Assembly: GCA_030431085.1 (NCBI GenBank)
Contig: JAUIJW010000125.1
Coordinates: 1 to 6,932, forward strand
Source of the DNA: Bacteroidia bacterium
GTDB taxonomy: Bacteria > Bacteroidota > Bacteroidia > Flavobacteriales > Flavobacteriaceae
DNA: 6,932 nt
Reading direction: 5' to 3'
Notes under the pieces: model-generated
Told to the model about the DNA's origin: nothing
The model's database searches: none
The model's input: only the letters and a program-made list of their open reading frames with translations
In this document: one piece after another, positions 1 to 6,358 of the stretch
Numbering within the stretch: the first letter of the stretch is position 1
How the letters are laid out: the number at the start of each line of letters is the position of its first letter
Made by a program: the position numbers and the translations under genes

Positions 1-434
1 GAAAAATATTCAAATTAGAAGAAAATAAACATCAATATGCTGTAAAAGGTGAATCTGAAGCTAAGGTGGTTAGAAAAGGTAATGAAGTGCATATTTACAT
101 GACCATGATACGATCTCATTTTGCCCCGGATAATATTGAAGGCATTCAAGTTGGCGATAAAGTTTACTTTCATGTTACCAACTTAGAGCAAGATTATGAT
201 GTGCCTCATGGTATCTCGATTATTGGTGCAAACACATCAGAATTATTGATCATGCCAGGGCAAACTGAAACTTTTACTTGGGAGCCTAAACAAGTAGGTG
301 TTTGGCCGTTCTACTGTACAGATTTCTGTTCTGCACTGCATCAAGAAATGCAAGGTTATATAAGAGTATCTCCAAAAGGTTCTAATGTTCCTATTAAATA
401 TACTTTAGATGGAGATCCGTTAACAGAGGAGTAA
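1..434 (+). CDS. nosZ: Nitrous oxide reductase NosZ, C-terminal part (5' end outside window)
   Basis: NosZ reduces N2O to N2 in the periplasm using a CuZ copper-sulfur centre and a CuA electron-entry site. Only the last 143 codons or so are here; the frame is open from base 3 back to the window edge, so the GTG at 66 is internal and not a start. What remains is the cupredoxin CuA domain. The ligand set is visible: a His in DVPHG (207-209), then YCTDFCSALHQEM with Cys at 315-317 and 327-329, His at 339-341 and Met at 348-350. The CxxFCxALHxEM pattern is diagnostic for NosZ over cytochrome oxidase subunit II. The residue between the cysteines that is Trp in the Pseudomonas enzyme is Asp here, which I associate, from memory, with clade II (atypical, Sec-exported) NosZ. 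The nosL, nosD, nosF and nosY genes downstream confirm the call. A strong terminator follows the stop codon by about 25 nt. Confidence 0.96.
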   Translation, partial: KIFKLEENKHQYAVKGESEAKVVRKGNEVHIYMTMIRSHFAPDNIEGIQVGDKVYFHVTNLEQDYDVPHGISIIGANTSELLIMPGQTETFTWEPKQVGVWPFYCTDFCSALHQEMQGYIRVSPKGSNVPIKYTLDGDPLTEE

Positions 435-458
435 AAATATTTTAGTTGAATATTGTTG

Positions 459-501
459 AAAACGGACAGGTAAATCTTGAAGGGGGAACTGTCCGTTTTT
501 T
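459..501 (+). terminator. Rho-independent terminator after nosZ
   Basis: A perfect 11-bp stem is formed by AAAACGGACAG (459-469) and CTGTCCGTTTT (489-499), with a 19-nt loop and a run of six T at 496-501. It lies about 25 nt after the nosZ stop and about 50 nt before the next gene on the same strand. It should end, or strongly reduce, transcription coming from nosZ, so that the maturation genes are made at a lower level or from their own promoter. The A-rich left arm makes the hairpin partly usable on the other strand too, but no gene converges on it here. The structure was read by eye; its folding energy was not computed. Confidence 0.85.
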
Positions 502-552
502 ATTACCTCATCCTACAATTAAATCTCTAACCCAATTTAAATACAAAGCCAA

Positions 553-1152
553 ATGAAAAAGTCAAAAATTACCATGATCATTGGCGTATTACTACTTTCG
601 GGATTATTTGTATTTCCGTTATGGAACATTACGCTAGAAGCACCGCAATATCCTATTCCTTTAGGTATGGATATCTACATCTATAAATTTGCAGATTTTC
701 ACGACAATGATATCCAAAATATTAATTTAATGAATCATTATGTAGGCATGAAATATATTCCAGAAACTATACCCGAATTTAAAATATTTCCAATAGTTAT
801 TGTCTTGATGATTATTTTTGGCTTAATTGTTGGATTTGGTGGGAAACATAAGCTTTTTTTAACCTGGTTTATTCTTATGACTATTTTGGGGATTGCCGGA
901 ATGTATGATTTTTACCTTTGGGAATATGATTATGGCCATAATCTTGATCCAAAAGCTATCATGCAATTTAAAAACCCAGATGGCTCACCCATGGGGTTTC
1001 AACCACCGCTATTTGGTTCAAAAGATATTCTTAATTTTAAAGCTCATTCTTATCCTAGATTAGGCGCTTACTTTATGTTTTTAGGCATGCTATTAACCTT
1101 TATCGCTTTTCTTCTAGGAAAAAAAGAAGCTAGACATCGTCAAACAAACTAA
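553..1152 (+). CDS. nosB: NosB-like four-helix membrane protein of the nos cluster
   Basis: This is a 199-residue integral membrane protein. Hydrophobic segments lie at about residues 6-26, 78-97, 100-122 and 170-189. Between the first two is a roughly 50-residue outer loop with the motif INLMNHYVGM (57-66), and between the last two a roughly 47-residue loop beginning YDFYLWEYDYGHNLDP (118-133); the C-terminus is basic (GKKEARHR). Clade II nos clusters (for example Wolinella) carry an uncharacterised membrane protein, NosB, directly after nosZ, and position, size and helix count all fit that family. Its biochemical role is not established; proposals place it in electron transfer or NosZ maturation. 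Conserved-looking His62 and His129 could bind metal or haem, but that is inference. The start is the ATG at 553, just before a typical KKSK positive cluster. The gene is 33 nt from nosL and probably heads the maturation operon. Confidence 0.68.
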   Translation: MKKSKITMIIGVLLLSGLFVFPLWNITLEAPQYPIPLGMDIYIYKFADFHDNDIQNINLMNHYVGMKYIPETIPEFKIFPIVIVLMIIFGLIVGFGGKHKLFLTWFILMTILGIAGMYDFYLWEYDYGHNLDPKAIMQFKNPDGSPMGFQPPLFGSKDILNFKAHSYPRLGAYFMFLGMLLTFIAFLLGKKEARHRQTN

Positions 1153-1185
1153 TTTTATAAATTAGTATTAAACCATTAACATAAC

Positions 1186-1623
1186 ATGAGATTAAAGTTT
1201 TTTACATTTTGCTGTCTTTCAATACTGTTTATAGCCTGTAAAGTTTCTCCAGATCCAATTGTTTATGGTCAAGATGCTTGTCAATTTTGCTCAATGACCA
1301 TAGTAGATCAACAGCACGCTTCACAGCTTGTAACATCTAAAGGTAAACAATATAAGTTTGATGCCATAGAGTGCACGCTGAACTACCTGTCTGAACATCA
1401 AGACATTGAAATAGCCTACAACCTTGTTGCCGATTATAACACGCCGGGGCACATGACTGATGCGCTGAGTGCGACTTATCTTATTTGCGAAGAAATCAAA
1501 AGCCCTATGGGAGCAAATTTAACAGCCTTTGAACTAGAAGATGTTGCCTCTAAAACCCAAAAAAAATTAGGGGGCGAATTACTAAAATGGCCAGAGTTAA
1601 AAGCAAGGTTTAATGCCGAATAA
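1186..1623 (+). CDS. nosL: NosL, copper-chaperone lipoprotein for N2O reductase
   Basis: NosL is an outer-leaflet lipoprotein that binds Cu(I) and hands it on for assembly of the NosZ copper centres. The 145-residue product has a short basic N-terminus, a hydrophobic stretch and a lipobox LFIAC with the lipidation Cys at residue 18. The family metal motif CxxCxM is present as CQFCSM (32-37), preceded by GQDA as usual. Further family signatures are KFDAIEC (57-63), the YNTPGHM segment (84-90) and SPMGANLTAF (106-115). Length is normal for a compact NosL. The stop at 1621-1623 is followed after 1 nt by the preferred nosD start, so the two are probably translationally coupled. NosL often closes clade II clusters; here it comes before nosD. 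Confidence 0.93.
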   Translation: MRLKFFTFCCLSILFIACKVSPDPIVYGQDACQFCSMTIVDQQHASQLVTSKGKQYKFDAIECTLNYLSEHQDIEIAYNLVADYNTPGHMTDALSATYLICEEIKSPMGANLTAFELEDVASKTQKKLGGELLKWPELKARFNAE

Positions 1624-1624
1624 C

Positions 1625-2857
1625 ATGCGAAAAATCTTATTTTTCATAATAACCTATTTCACTGTATTTCAAAGTATTTCACAACCACTGGAAGTTTGTA
1701 ATACATGTGAGTTTAACACTATAAAATCGGCTCTATTGGCTGCTAATGATGGTGATCAAATAATTATTAATAAAGGGTATTACAAAGAGCATGGTATTAG
1801 CGTAGACAAGGCAATTGAAATCATTGGTAAAAACAACCCTATAATCGATGGTGAATTTAAAGAAACCATCTTTAAATTTAATACTGACCATTTTAAACTA
1901 GAGGGGGTAACCATCATGAATGTTGGACAAAGTTATACTAAAGACTTTGCCGCTATATTGGTTTCAAAATCTAATCATTTTAGCATAACAAATGTCATTA
2001 TTAAAAAGGCATTCTTTGGAATATTGGTAGAAAAATCGCACTTCGGTAACATCTATAATAACCAAGTTAGCAGCGAAGCCAAAAGTCAAGCCAGCTCTGG
2101 AAATGGCATACATTTATGGCATTGTTCTAATATGAATGTATATCAAAATAAAGTATATCAATTACGGGATGGTATATATTTTGAATTTGTAGAAAACAGT
2201 AAAGTATATCAAAATCACAGTTACAAAAACTTACGGTACGGTTTACATTTTATGTTTTCTAACAAGAATGCCTATTATGATAATATCTTTGAAAATAATG
2301 GTGCCGGTGTAGCGATTATGTTTTCAAAATTTATTGAAATGACGAATAATCAATTTATCGAAAATTGGGGATCTGCTTCTTATGGCCTACTATTAAAAGA
2401 GATTTATGACGCCAAAATTGAAAACAATTTATTCGAACAAAACACTATAGGAATAAGTGTAGATGGCTCTACCAGAATTACATACAGCCGTAATAATTTT
2501 TTACGAAATGGTTGGGCCGTAAAGATTATTGGGGCTTGTTATGATAACAATTTTACCTCAAATAATTTTTTACATAATGCTTTTGACCTTTCGTATAATA
2601 GTAATATTAATACTAACAAATTTGATCATAATTATTGGAGCGAATATACGGGCTATGATTTAAATAAAGATGGTATTGGTGATGTACCATTTAGACCAGT
2701 GAAACTATTTTCATATGTCGTACACAAAACTCCAGAAACTATCATTTTATTAAGAAGTTTGTTTGTAGATATTATCAATTTTTCAGAAAAAGTTTCGCCA
2801 GTATTTACACCAGACAACCTATTAGATAATGCCCCTTTAATGAACAAAATACCATGA
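1625..2857 (+). CDS. nosD: NosD, periplasmic beta-helix copper-centre maturation protein
   Basis: NosD works with the NosFY ABC transporter to mature NosZ in the periplasm. The 410-residue product starts with a Sec signal peptide (MRK, hydrophobic to about residue 15, likely cleavage near SIS-Q) and then forms a right-handed parallel beta-helix of PbH1/CASH repeats, seen as recurring N-x-F/I-x-x-N turns. A 13-bp DNA repeat (2492-2504 and 2561-2573, 69 bp or 23 codons apart) reflects two such coils. The NosD C-terminal signature NYWSEYTGYD...DGIGDVPFRP (336-358) is intact, and the tail NLLDNAPLM is also typical. A CxxC (Cys25, Cys28) sits just after the predicted cleavage site. I chose ATG 1625 because it puts MRK directly before the hydrophobic core and leaves 1 nt after the nosL stop; ATG 1613 would add MPNN and overlap nosL by 11 nt. 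The stop overlaps the nosF start by 4 nt. Confidence 0.95.
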   Translation: MRKILFFIITYFTVFQSISQPLEVCNTCEFNTIKSALLAANDGDQIIINKGYYKEHGISVDKAIEIIGKNNPIIDGEFKETIFKFNTDHFKLEGVTIMNVGQSYTKDFAAILVSKSNHFSITNVIIKKAFFGILVEKSHFGNIYNNQVSSEAKSQASSGNGIHLWHCSNMNVYQNKVYQLRDGIYFEFVENSKVYQNHSYKNLRYGLHFMFSNKNAYYDNIFENNGAGVAIMFSKFIEMTNNQFIENWGSASYGLLLKEIYDAKIENNLFEQNTIGISVDGSTRITYSRNNFLRNGWAVKIIGACYDNNFTSNNFLHNAFDLSYNSNINTNKFDHNYWSEYTGYDLNKDGIGDVPFRPVKLFSYVVHKTPETIILLRSLFVDIINFSEKVSPVFTPDNLLDNAPLMNKIP

Positions 2858-3561
2858 TTAACATTGAAAAACTACATAAAAAATTTGGTAAACTAAACGT
2901 GCTTAATGGTTTAGATTTAGAGATTAAGTCTGGAGGCATCTTTGCTATACTTGGCCCCAATGGTTCTGGTAAAACTACATTGATAAAGAGTATCTTGGGT
3001 ATGGTTATACCAGATAAGGGAGATATTAAATTTAATGATGTTTCTATTTTAAAAAATTGGGCCTACAGAAACGATATTAATTATTTACCTCAAATTGCAA
3101 ATTTCCCCAGTAATCTCACGGTGAGAGAATTAATTAGTATGGTAAAAAATCTTCGCCCTAAAGTATCTGATGATCAAAGGCTCATCGAACTTTTCGGTCT
3201 AGAAAGTTTTATGCATAAAAAGCTAGGTAATTTATCTGGAGGTACTAAACAGAAAGTTAATATTGTATTAACTTTTATGTTTGAAAGTAACATTATTATT
3301 TTAGATGAGCCCACTACAGGGTTAGACCCCATTTCGTTGCTTATCCTCAAAAAAATTATCCAAAAAGAAAAAGAAAAGGGTAAAACAATATTAATCACAT
3401 CTCATATCATGAGTTTTGTAGAAGAGATTGCCGATGAAATTGTATTTTTACTCGATGGTATAATCTACTTTAAAGGAAGTTTAGAAGATCTAAAAAATCA
3501 AACCAAACAGATTGATTTAGAACATGCCATTGCTCATTTAATTGCCATTAAAAATGTTTAA
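2854..3561 (+). CDS. nosF: NosF, ABC transporter ATP-binding protein for NosZ maturation
   Basis: NosF is the cytoplasmic ATPase that drives the NosDFY machine, thought to supply a sulfur species or to power copper-centre assembly. All ABC ATPase motifs are present in its 235 residues: Walker A GPNGSGKTT (34-42), Q-loop Gln80 in YLPQ, signature LSGGT (127-131), Walker B IIILDEP (147-153), D-loop GLDP and switch His184 in TSH. There is no transmembrane segment, so it needs the permease encoded next. The ATG overlaps the nosD stop in an ATGA (2854-2857), and the nosF stop lies 8 nt inside nosY, both signs of coupled translation. The motifs alone would give only a generic ABC-2 type ATPase; assignment to NosF rests on its position between nosD and nosY. 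Confidence 0.94.
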   Translation: MINIEKLHKKFGKLNVLNGLDLEIKSGGIFAILGPNGSGKTTLIKSILGMVIPDKGDIKFNDVSILKNWAYRNDINYLPQIANFPSNLTVRELISMVKNLRPKVSDDQRLIELFGLESFMHKKLGNLSGGTKQKVNIVLTFMFESNIIILDEPTTGLDPISLLILKKIIQKEKEKGKTILITSHIMSFVEEIADEIVFLLDGIIYFKGSLEDLKNQTKQIDLEHAIAHLIAIKNV

Positions 3562-4336
3562 AATATTAAAGTATAGCTTTTATGACCTCATGCGTAGTAG
3601 GTGGAGTTATGTTTATTTTGCCTTTTATTTAGCCTTAGGGTTTGTACTGTTGTTTTTAAATAATGATGTTGATAAAGCAGTAATTACATTATTAAACATC
3701 ATTATTGTATTAACACCATTAATTGGTACTGTATTTGGTGTAATGTATTACTATAATTCTAAAGAGTTTACAGAGTTATTATTGGCACAGCCCATTAAGC
3801 GTAGTAAAATTTTTATAGGTCAATATTTAGGTATTTCGGTATCGCTTACATTGAGTTTAGTTTTGGGGTTAGGCATTCCGTTTTTACTTTACGGATTAAC
3901 TCAATCGTCGGCTATATTTAACTTTACCTTATTACTGCTCGTAGGGTCGTTCTTAAATTTTATTTTTGTAGCACTAGCATTTAACATTGCTTTATCTAAT
4001 GATAATAAAATCAAAGGTTTTGGTTATGCCATTTTAATGTGGTTGTTTTTGGCTGTTATTTACGATGGTTTGTTTTTGATTTCATTAGTAATGTTTAACG
4101 AATACCCTTTGGATAATCTTTCGTTAGCTGCTACCCTATTTAATCCTATTGATTTATCGAGAATATTAATCCTTTTAAAACTAGACATTTCGGCCCTACT
4201 AGGGTATACTGGTGCAGTTTTTAAGAAATTCTTCGGCACCAATTTAGGATTTATCATTTCAATTATTATGTTAGCTCTATGGGTTATTCTTCCAGTACTT
4301 AGAATGTCTTATAAACTTAAGAAAAAAGATTTTTAA
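3554..4336 (+). CDS. nosY: NosY, ABC-2 type permease for NosZ maturation
   Basis: NosY is the membrane partner of NosF and docks NosD on the periplasmic side. The 260-residue product has about six hydrophobic segments (roughly residues 18-35, 43-66, 91-114, 120-147, 155-180 and 231-252). After the second helix comes the cytoplasmic coupling region YYNSKEFTELLLAQPIKRS (66-84), typical of ABC-2 permeases and of NosY. The stretch NPIDLSRILILLKLD...GYTGAVF near the C-terminal third matches the NosY family, as does the basic KKKDF end. I chose ATG 3554, which gives MFKILKYSFYDLMRSRW and an 8-nt overlap with nosF; a TTG at 3542 would add only four residues and is less likely. A gene on the same strand begins 12 nt after the stop. 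Confidence 0.93.
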   Translation: MFKILKYSFYDLMRSRWSYVYFAFYLALGFVLLFLNNDVDKAVITLLNIIIVLTPLIGTVFGVMYYYNSKEFTELLLAQPIKRSKIFIGQYLGISVSLTLSLVLGLGIPFLLYGLTQSSAIFNFTLLLLVGSFLNFIFVALAFNIALSNDNKIKGFGYAILMWLFLAVIYDGLFLISLVMFNEYPLDNLSLAATLFNPIDLSRILILLKLDISALLGYTGAVFKKFFGTNLGFIISIIMLALWVILPVLRMSYKLKKKDF

Positions 4337-4348
4337 CCTACATATTTA

Positions 4349-4774
4349 ATGAATAATTCATTAATAATTAAGCCAATTAATGCCTCTGAGACCTGGCCTA
4401 TTCGTCAAAAAGTAATGTATCCAAACATGGATATTGAAGCCGTGAAACTACCACATGATCATCAAGGGCTGCATTTAGGATTGTTTAAGGCCGTATCAAA
4501 TAAAATCATAGGGATTGTATCAATTTTCATTGATCATAATGAGCTTCAATTTAGAAAATTAGCTGTTTTAGAAAATGAGCAAGGCTTAGGCTATGGTTCT
4601 TATTTGTTACGATATGTTTTTGAATATGCCCAATCTCAACAGGTGCAAAGAGTTTGGTGTAATGCTCGCTTAAAAAAATCTAAATTTTACCAACAATTTG
4701 GAATGATTAGCACCGATAACCATTATAAAAAAAATAATATTGATTTCGTAATTATGGAAAAATACTTGGAATAA
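4349..4774 (+). CDS. GNAT family N-acetyltransferase
   Basis: This 141-residue protein has the fold and length of a single-domain GCN5-related acetyltransferase. Motif A is clear: the strand LQFRKLAVL (66-74) followed by the acetyl-CoA pyrophosphate loop QGLGYG (78-83, the Q/RxxGxG/A pattern) and helix SYLLRYVFEYA. The next strand VWCNARL and the segment KKSKFYQQFGMI (motif B, with the usual FYxxxGF-like turn) complete the core. The acceptor substrate cannot be read from sequence; proteins of this type acetylate small amines, antibiotics or protein N-termini. It starts 12 nt after nosY on the same strand with no terminator between, so it is probably read through from the nos operon, but I know of no functional link to N2O reduction. 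The 74-nt gap downstream makes it the likely last gene of the transcript. Confidence 0.88.
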   Translation: MNNSLIIKPINASETWPIRQKVMYPNMDIEAVKLPHDHQGLHLGLFKAVSNKIIGIVSIFIDHNELQFRKLAVLENEQGLGYGSYLLRYVFEYAQSQQVQRVWCNARLKKSKFYQQFGMISTDNHYKKNNIDFVIMEKYLE

Positions 4775-4778
4775 CATT

Positions 4779-4794
4779 TATGATGAAAATCATA
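4779..4794. promoter_or_regulatory. FNR/CRP-like palindrome upstream of the CBS-domain gene
   Basis: TATGAT-GAAA-ATCATA is a perfect 6-bp inverted repeat with a 4-nt centre. Its core TGAT-N4-ATCA matches the inner eight positions of the classical FNR/FixK box TTGAT-N4-ATCAA; the outer position is A/T instead of T/A. It lies 4 nt after the acetyltransferase stop and its centre is about 62 nt upstream of the CBS gene ATG, roughly 50 nt upstream of the start point predicted from the promoter proposed here. It could instead act as a weak GAAA-loop hairpin terminator for the nos transcript, since a T-rich stretch follows. It is a single site, so the assignment is tentative. Confidence 0.4.
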
Positions 4795-4798
4795 TTTA

Positions 4799-4829
4799 TT
4801 TGCTGAAAATATTCCGTACTTTATATAAG
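4799..4829 (+). promoter_or_regulatory. Possible Bacteroidota-type promoter for the CBS-domain gene
   Basis: TTTG at 4799-4802 matches the -33 element of Bacteroidota promoters. After 19 nt, TATATAAG (4822-4829) agrees at TA, the second T of the TTT block's position set and the final G with the -7 consensus TAnnTTTG, that is, partially. The predicted start point would be near 4836, leaving a leader of about 13 nt before ATG 4849. The gap between the acetyltransferase and the CBS gene is otherwise AT-rich, so chance matches are easy. Confidence 0.3.
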
Positions 4830-4848
4830 AATTTTAAAAAACACGATT

Positions 4849-5268
4849 ATGAAAAGCAATCATTATGTTAAGGATATCATGACAAAGGATGTTATTACCT
4901 TAAAACTTACAGATAGTTTATATCATGCTGAAATGTTGTTTAAAGAAAATTCTATTAGACATATTCCGGTGTTAGAACATAATAAATTAGTAGGCATGCT
5001 GAGCCTATCAGATTTAAAGAGACTTGGTTTTTTAGATGCCTATAGTAAAGTACCTGTTGAAGACACACCGCTTTACGATATGCTTAGTGTTGAAGATATT
5101 ATGATAAAAAATCTAACTACAGTTGATGAAGATGATAGCATTTTCGATACCTGTAAAGTACTCATTCAAAAACAGTTTCACGCTTTACCTGTAACAAAAA
5201 AAGGGCAATTAAGAGGTATCGTCACCACAACAGATCTGCTAAAATATTTTGCAAGGTATAGCCTTTAG
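4849..5268 (+). CDS. Two-CBS-domain protein
   Basis: This 139-residue cytoplasmic protein consists of a tandem pair of CBS domains (a Bateman module) and nothing else. The first repeat runs from VKDIMTKDVITL (residues 7-18) through IRHIPVLEHNKLVGMLSLSDL (36-56), the second from VEDIMIKNLTTV (81-92) through FHALPVTKKGQLRGIVTTTDLL (110-131). Each ends in the ribose/phosphate-binding pattern S/T-x-x-D (S52-D55 and T126-D129), so binding of an adenine nucleotide such as AMP or ATP is likely; what it then controls is unknown, as no effector domain is attached. Because pairs of CBS domains dimerise, it probably acts as a disc-shaped dimer. Start is the ATG at 4849, the only one giving the full first repeat. 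An FNR-like palindrome lies upstream. Its TAG overlaps the stop of the convergent dehydrogenase gene by 4 nt. Confidence 0.9.
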   Translation: MKSNHYVKDIMTKDVITLKLTDSLYHAEMLFKENSIRHIPVLEHNKLVGMLSLSDLKRLGFLDAYSKVPVEDTPLYDMLSVEDIMIKNLTTVDEDDSIFDTCKVLIQKQFHALPVTKKGQLRGIVTTTDLLKYFARYSL

Positions 5269-6218
5269 TTATTCTTGAGTTGCGCTACTTTTTTAACGAT
5301 TGTATCTGCGAGTTTAAATTTTGATTCAATAGTCCAACCAGCCACATGTGGACTTAATAGCACTCGATCTGAATTAATGAGATACTGAAAGTCTTGTGGT
5401 AATTGCTGTCCTGCACTAAAAAAATGTTCAAAAGAGGATTTTTCATACTCTAAAACATCTAAACAAGCTCCTAAAACTTGCCCACTTTTAAGTGCCTTGA
5501 CCAAATCTGAAGTTACTATTGCGCTACCTCTTGCCGTATTAATACAATAAAAGGGCTGCTTAAAACTATTAATAAACTTATAATCTACCATTCTATTGGT
5601 TAAAACAGTATGAGGTGTATGTAAACTTAAAACTTGTGTTGACCTAAAAAGTTCTTCCAGGTCTACCTGACGGGCATTTTCATCACCAACATCGGGTTTT
5701 ATATCGAAGCAGATCACATTACAATCAAAACCTTTTAGTTTTTTAGCAAAAGATTTTCCCATATGTCCATATCCAATAATGCCCACTGTTTTACCTTCCA
5801 ACTCTACACCTCTATTTTCTTCTCTTCGCCAAAGGCCATGTCTAATTTCTTCATCAGCGACTTTAATCTTGTTAAACAAGCTTAAGATCATGCCTAAAGC
5901 ATGTTCTCCAACAGCATTTCTATTGCCTTCTGGTGCTGCAATTAAAATTACATTTCTTTCTTCGGCGTAAGCTATATCTACACTTTCTAATCCTGCCCCC
6001 ACCCTAGCTATAAACTCTAAATTTTGACCAGTATCCAAAAATTCTCGATCTATCTTAAACCTACTTCTAATAACAATTCCAGTGTATTGATGTATGATAT
6101 CTTGAATGCTTTTTTTATCTGAATGATAATCTTCGTCGCATTGATACCCTAATGCTTCTAATCCTAACTTTAAATGAGGATGATTGGTATCTAAGAACAA
6201 AACCTTTTTCGTGGGCAT
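5265..6218 (-). CDS. D-2-hydroxyacid dehydrogenase, NAD-dependent (phosphoglycerate dehydrogenase-like)
   Basis: The 317-residue product belongs to the D-isomer-specific 2-hydroxyacid dehydrogenases, which interconvert 2-hydroxy and 2-keto acids with NAD(H). An N-terminal substrate domain (about 1-100, with ARVGAGLESVD at 71-81) is followed by the Rossmann domain with GYGHMG (149-154, GxGxxG) and Asp172 at the end of the next strand, which favours NAD over NADP. The catalytic triad is in place: Arg230 in NTARGS, Glu259 in the LDVLEYE segment and His291 in SPHVAGWT. The R-to-E spacing of 29 equals that of E. coli SerA. There is no C-terminal ACT domain, so it is a short PGDH-like form; glycerate, hydroxypyruvate or lactate-type substrates are also possible. 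I chose ATG 6216-6218; an upstream TTG at 6240-6242 would add eight non-family residues. It lies downstream of the atpG terminator, so it needs its own promoter. Confidence 0.9.
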   Translation of the reverse strand: MPTKKVLFLDTNHPHLKLGLEALGYQCDEDYHSDKKSIQDIIHQYTGIVIRSRFKIDREFLDTGQNLEFIARVGAGLESVDIAYAEERNVILIAAPEGNRNAVGEHALGMILSLFNKIKVADEEIRHGLWRREENRGVELEGKTVGIIGYGHMGKSFAKKLKGFDCNVICFDIKPDVGDENARQVDLEELFRSTQVLSLHTPHTVLTNRMVDYKFINSFKQPFYCINTARGSAIVTSDLVKALKSGQVLGACLDVLEYEKSSFEHFFSAGQQLPQDFQYLINSDRVLLSPHVAGWTIESKFKLADTIVKKVAQLKNN

Positions 6219-6270
6219 ACAATTTGTTTTTTTACCATGCAAATTAGCACTTTTATCTCATTATATGCAT

Positions 6271-6301
6271 AAAAAAACTCCTTAGATCAAAACCTAAGGA
6301 G
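6271..6301 (-). terminator. Rho-independent terminator downstream of atpG
   Basis: CTCCTTAG (6278-6285) and CTAAGGAG (6294-6301) form a perfect 8-bp stem with an 8-nt loop. The seven A at 6271-6277 become a run of seven T directly after the hairpin on the minus strand, which orients it for transcription coming from atpG. It lies 135 nt beyond the atpG stop and about 53 nt before the start of the dehydrogenase gene on the same strand. On the plus strand the following bases are only CTTTAT, so it is weak in that direction. Confidence 0.85.
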
Positions 6302-6358
6302 CTTTATATGATGATTAATTTGAGTAAATTCTTAATTTCCGTTTTCTAACTGTTTAAG

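Noticed and set aside
2492..2573. 13-bp DNA repeat inside nosD (AATAATTTTTTAC twice, 69 bp apart)
   Set aside because: The spacing is 23 codons, one coil of the beta-helix; it is explained by the protein repeat and not by a mobile or regulatory element.
2653..2847. Open antisense frame inside nosD
   Set aside because: It lies wholly opposite a well-conserved gene, has no recognisable domain and reads as the complement of the NosD C-terminus; the same applies to the antisense frames within nosF, nosY and the dehydrogenase gene.
3542..3553. Upstream TTG start for nosY
   Set aside because: It adds only MPLK and increases the overlap with nosF; ATG 3554 gives a standard start.
6219..6242. Upstream TTG start for the dehydrogenase
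   Set aside because: The eight extra residues (MHGKKTNC) do not belong to the family's N-terminus, while ATG 6218 leads directly into the first beta strand.
6219..6270. Possible promoter for the dehydrogenase (CTAATTTGC on the minus strand near 6239-6247)
   Set aside because: The spacing between TA and TTTG is one base short of the TAnnTTTG consensus, and no -33 TTG is found at a suitable distance. A promoter should exist here but I cannot place it.
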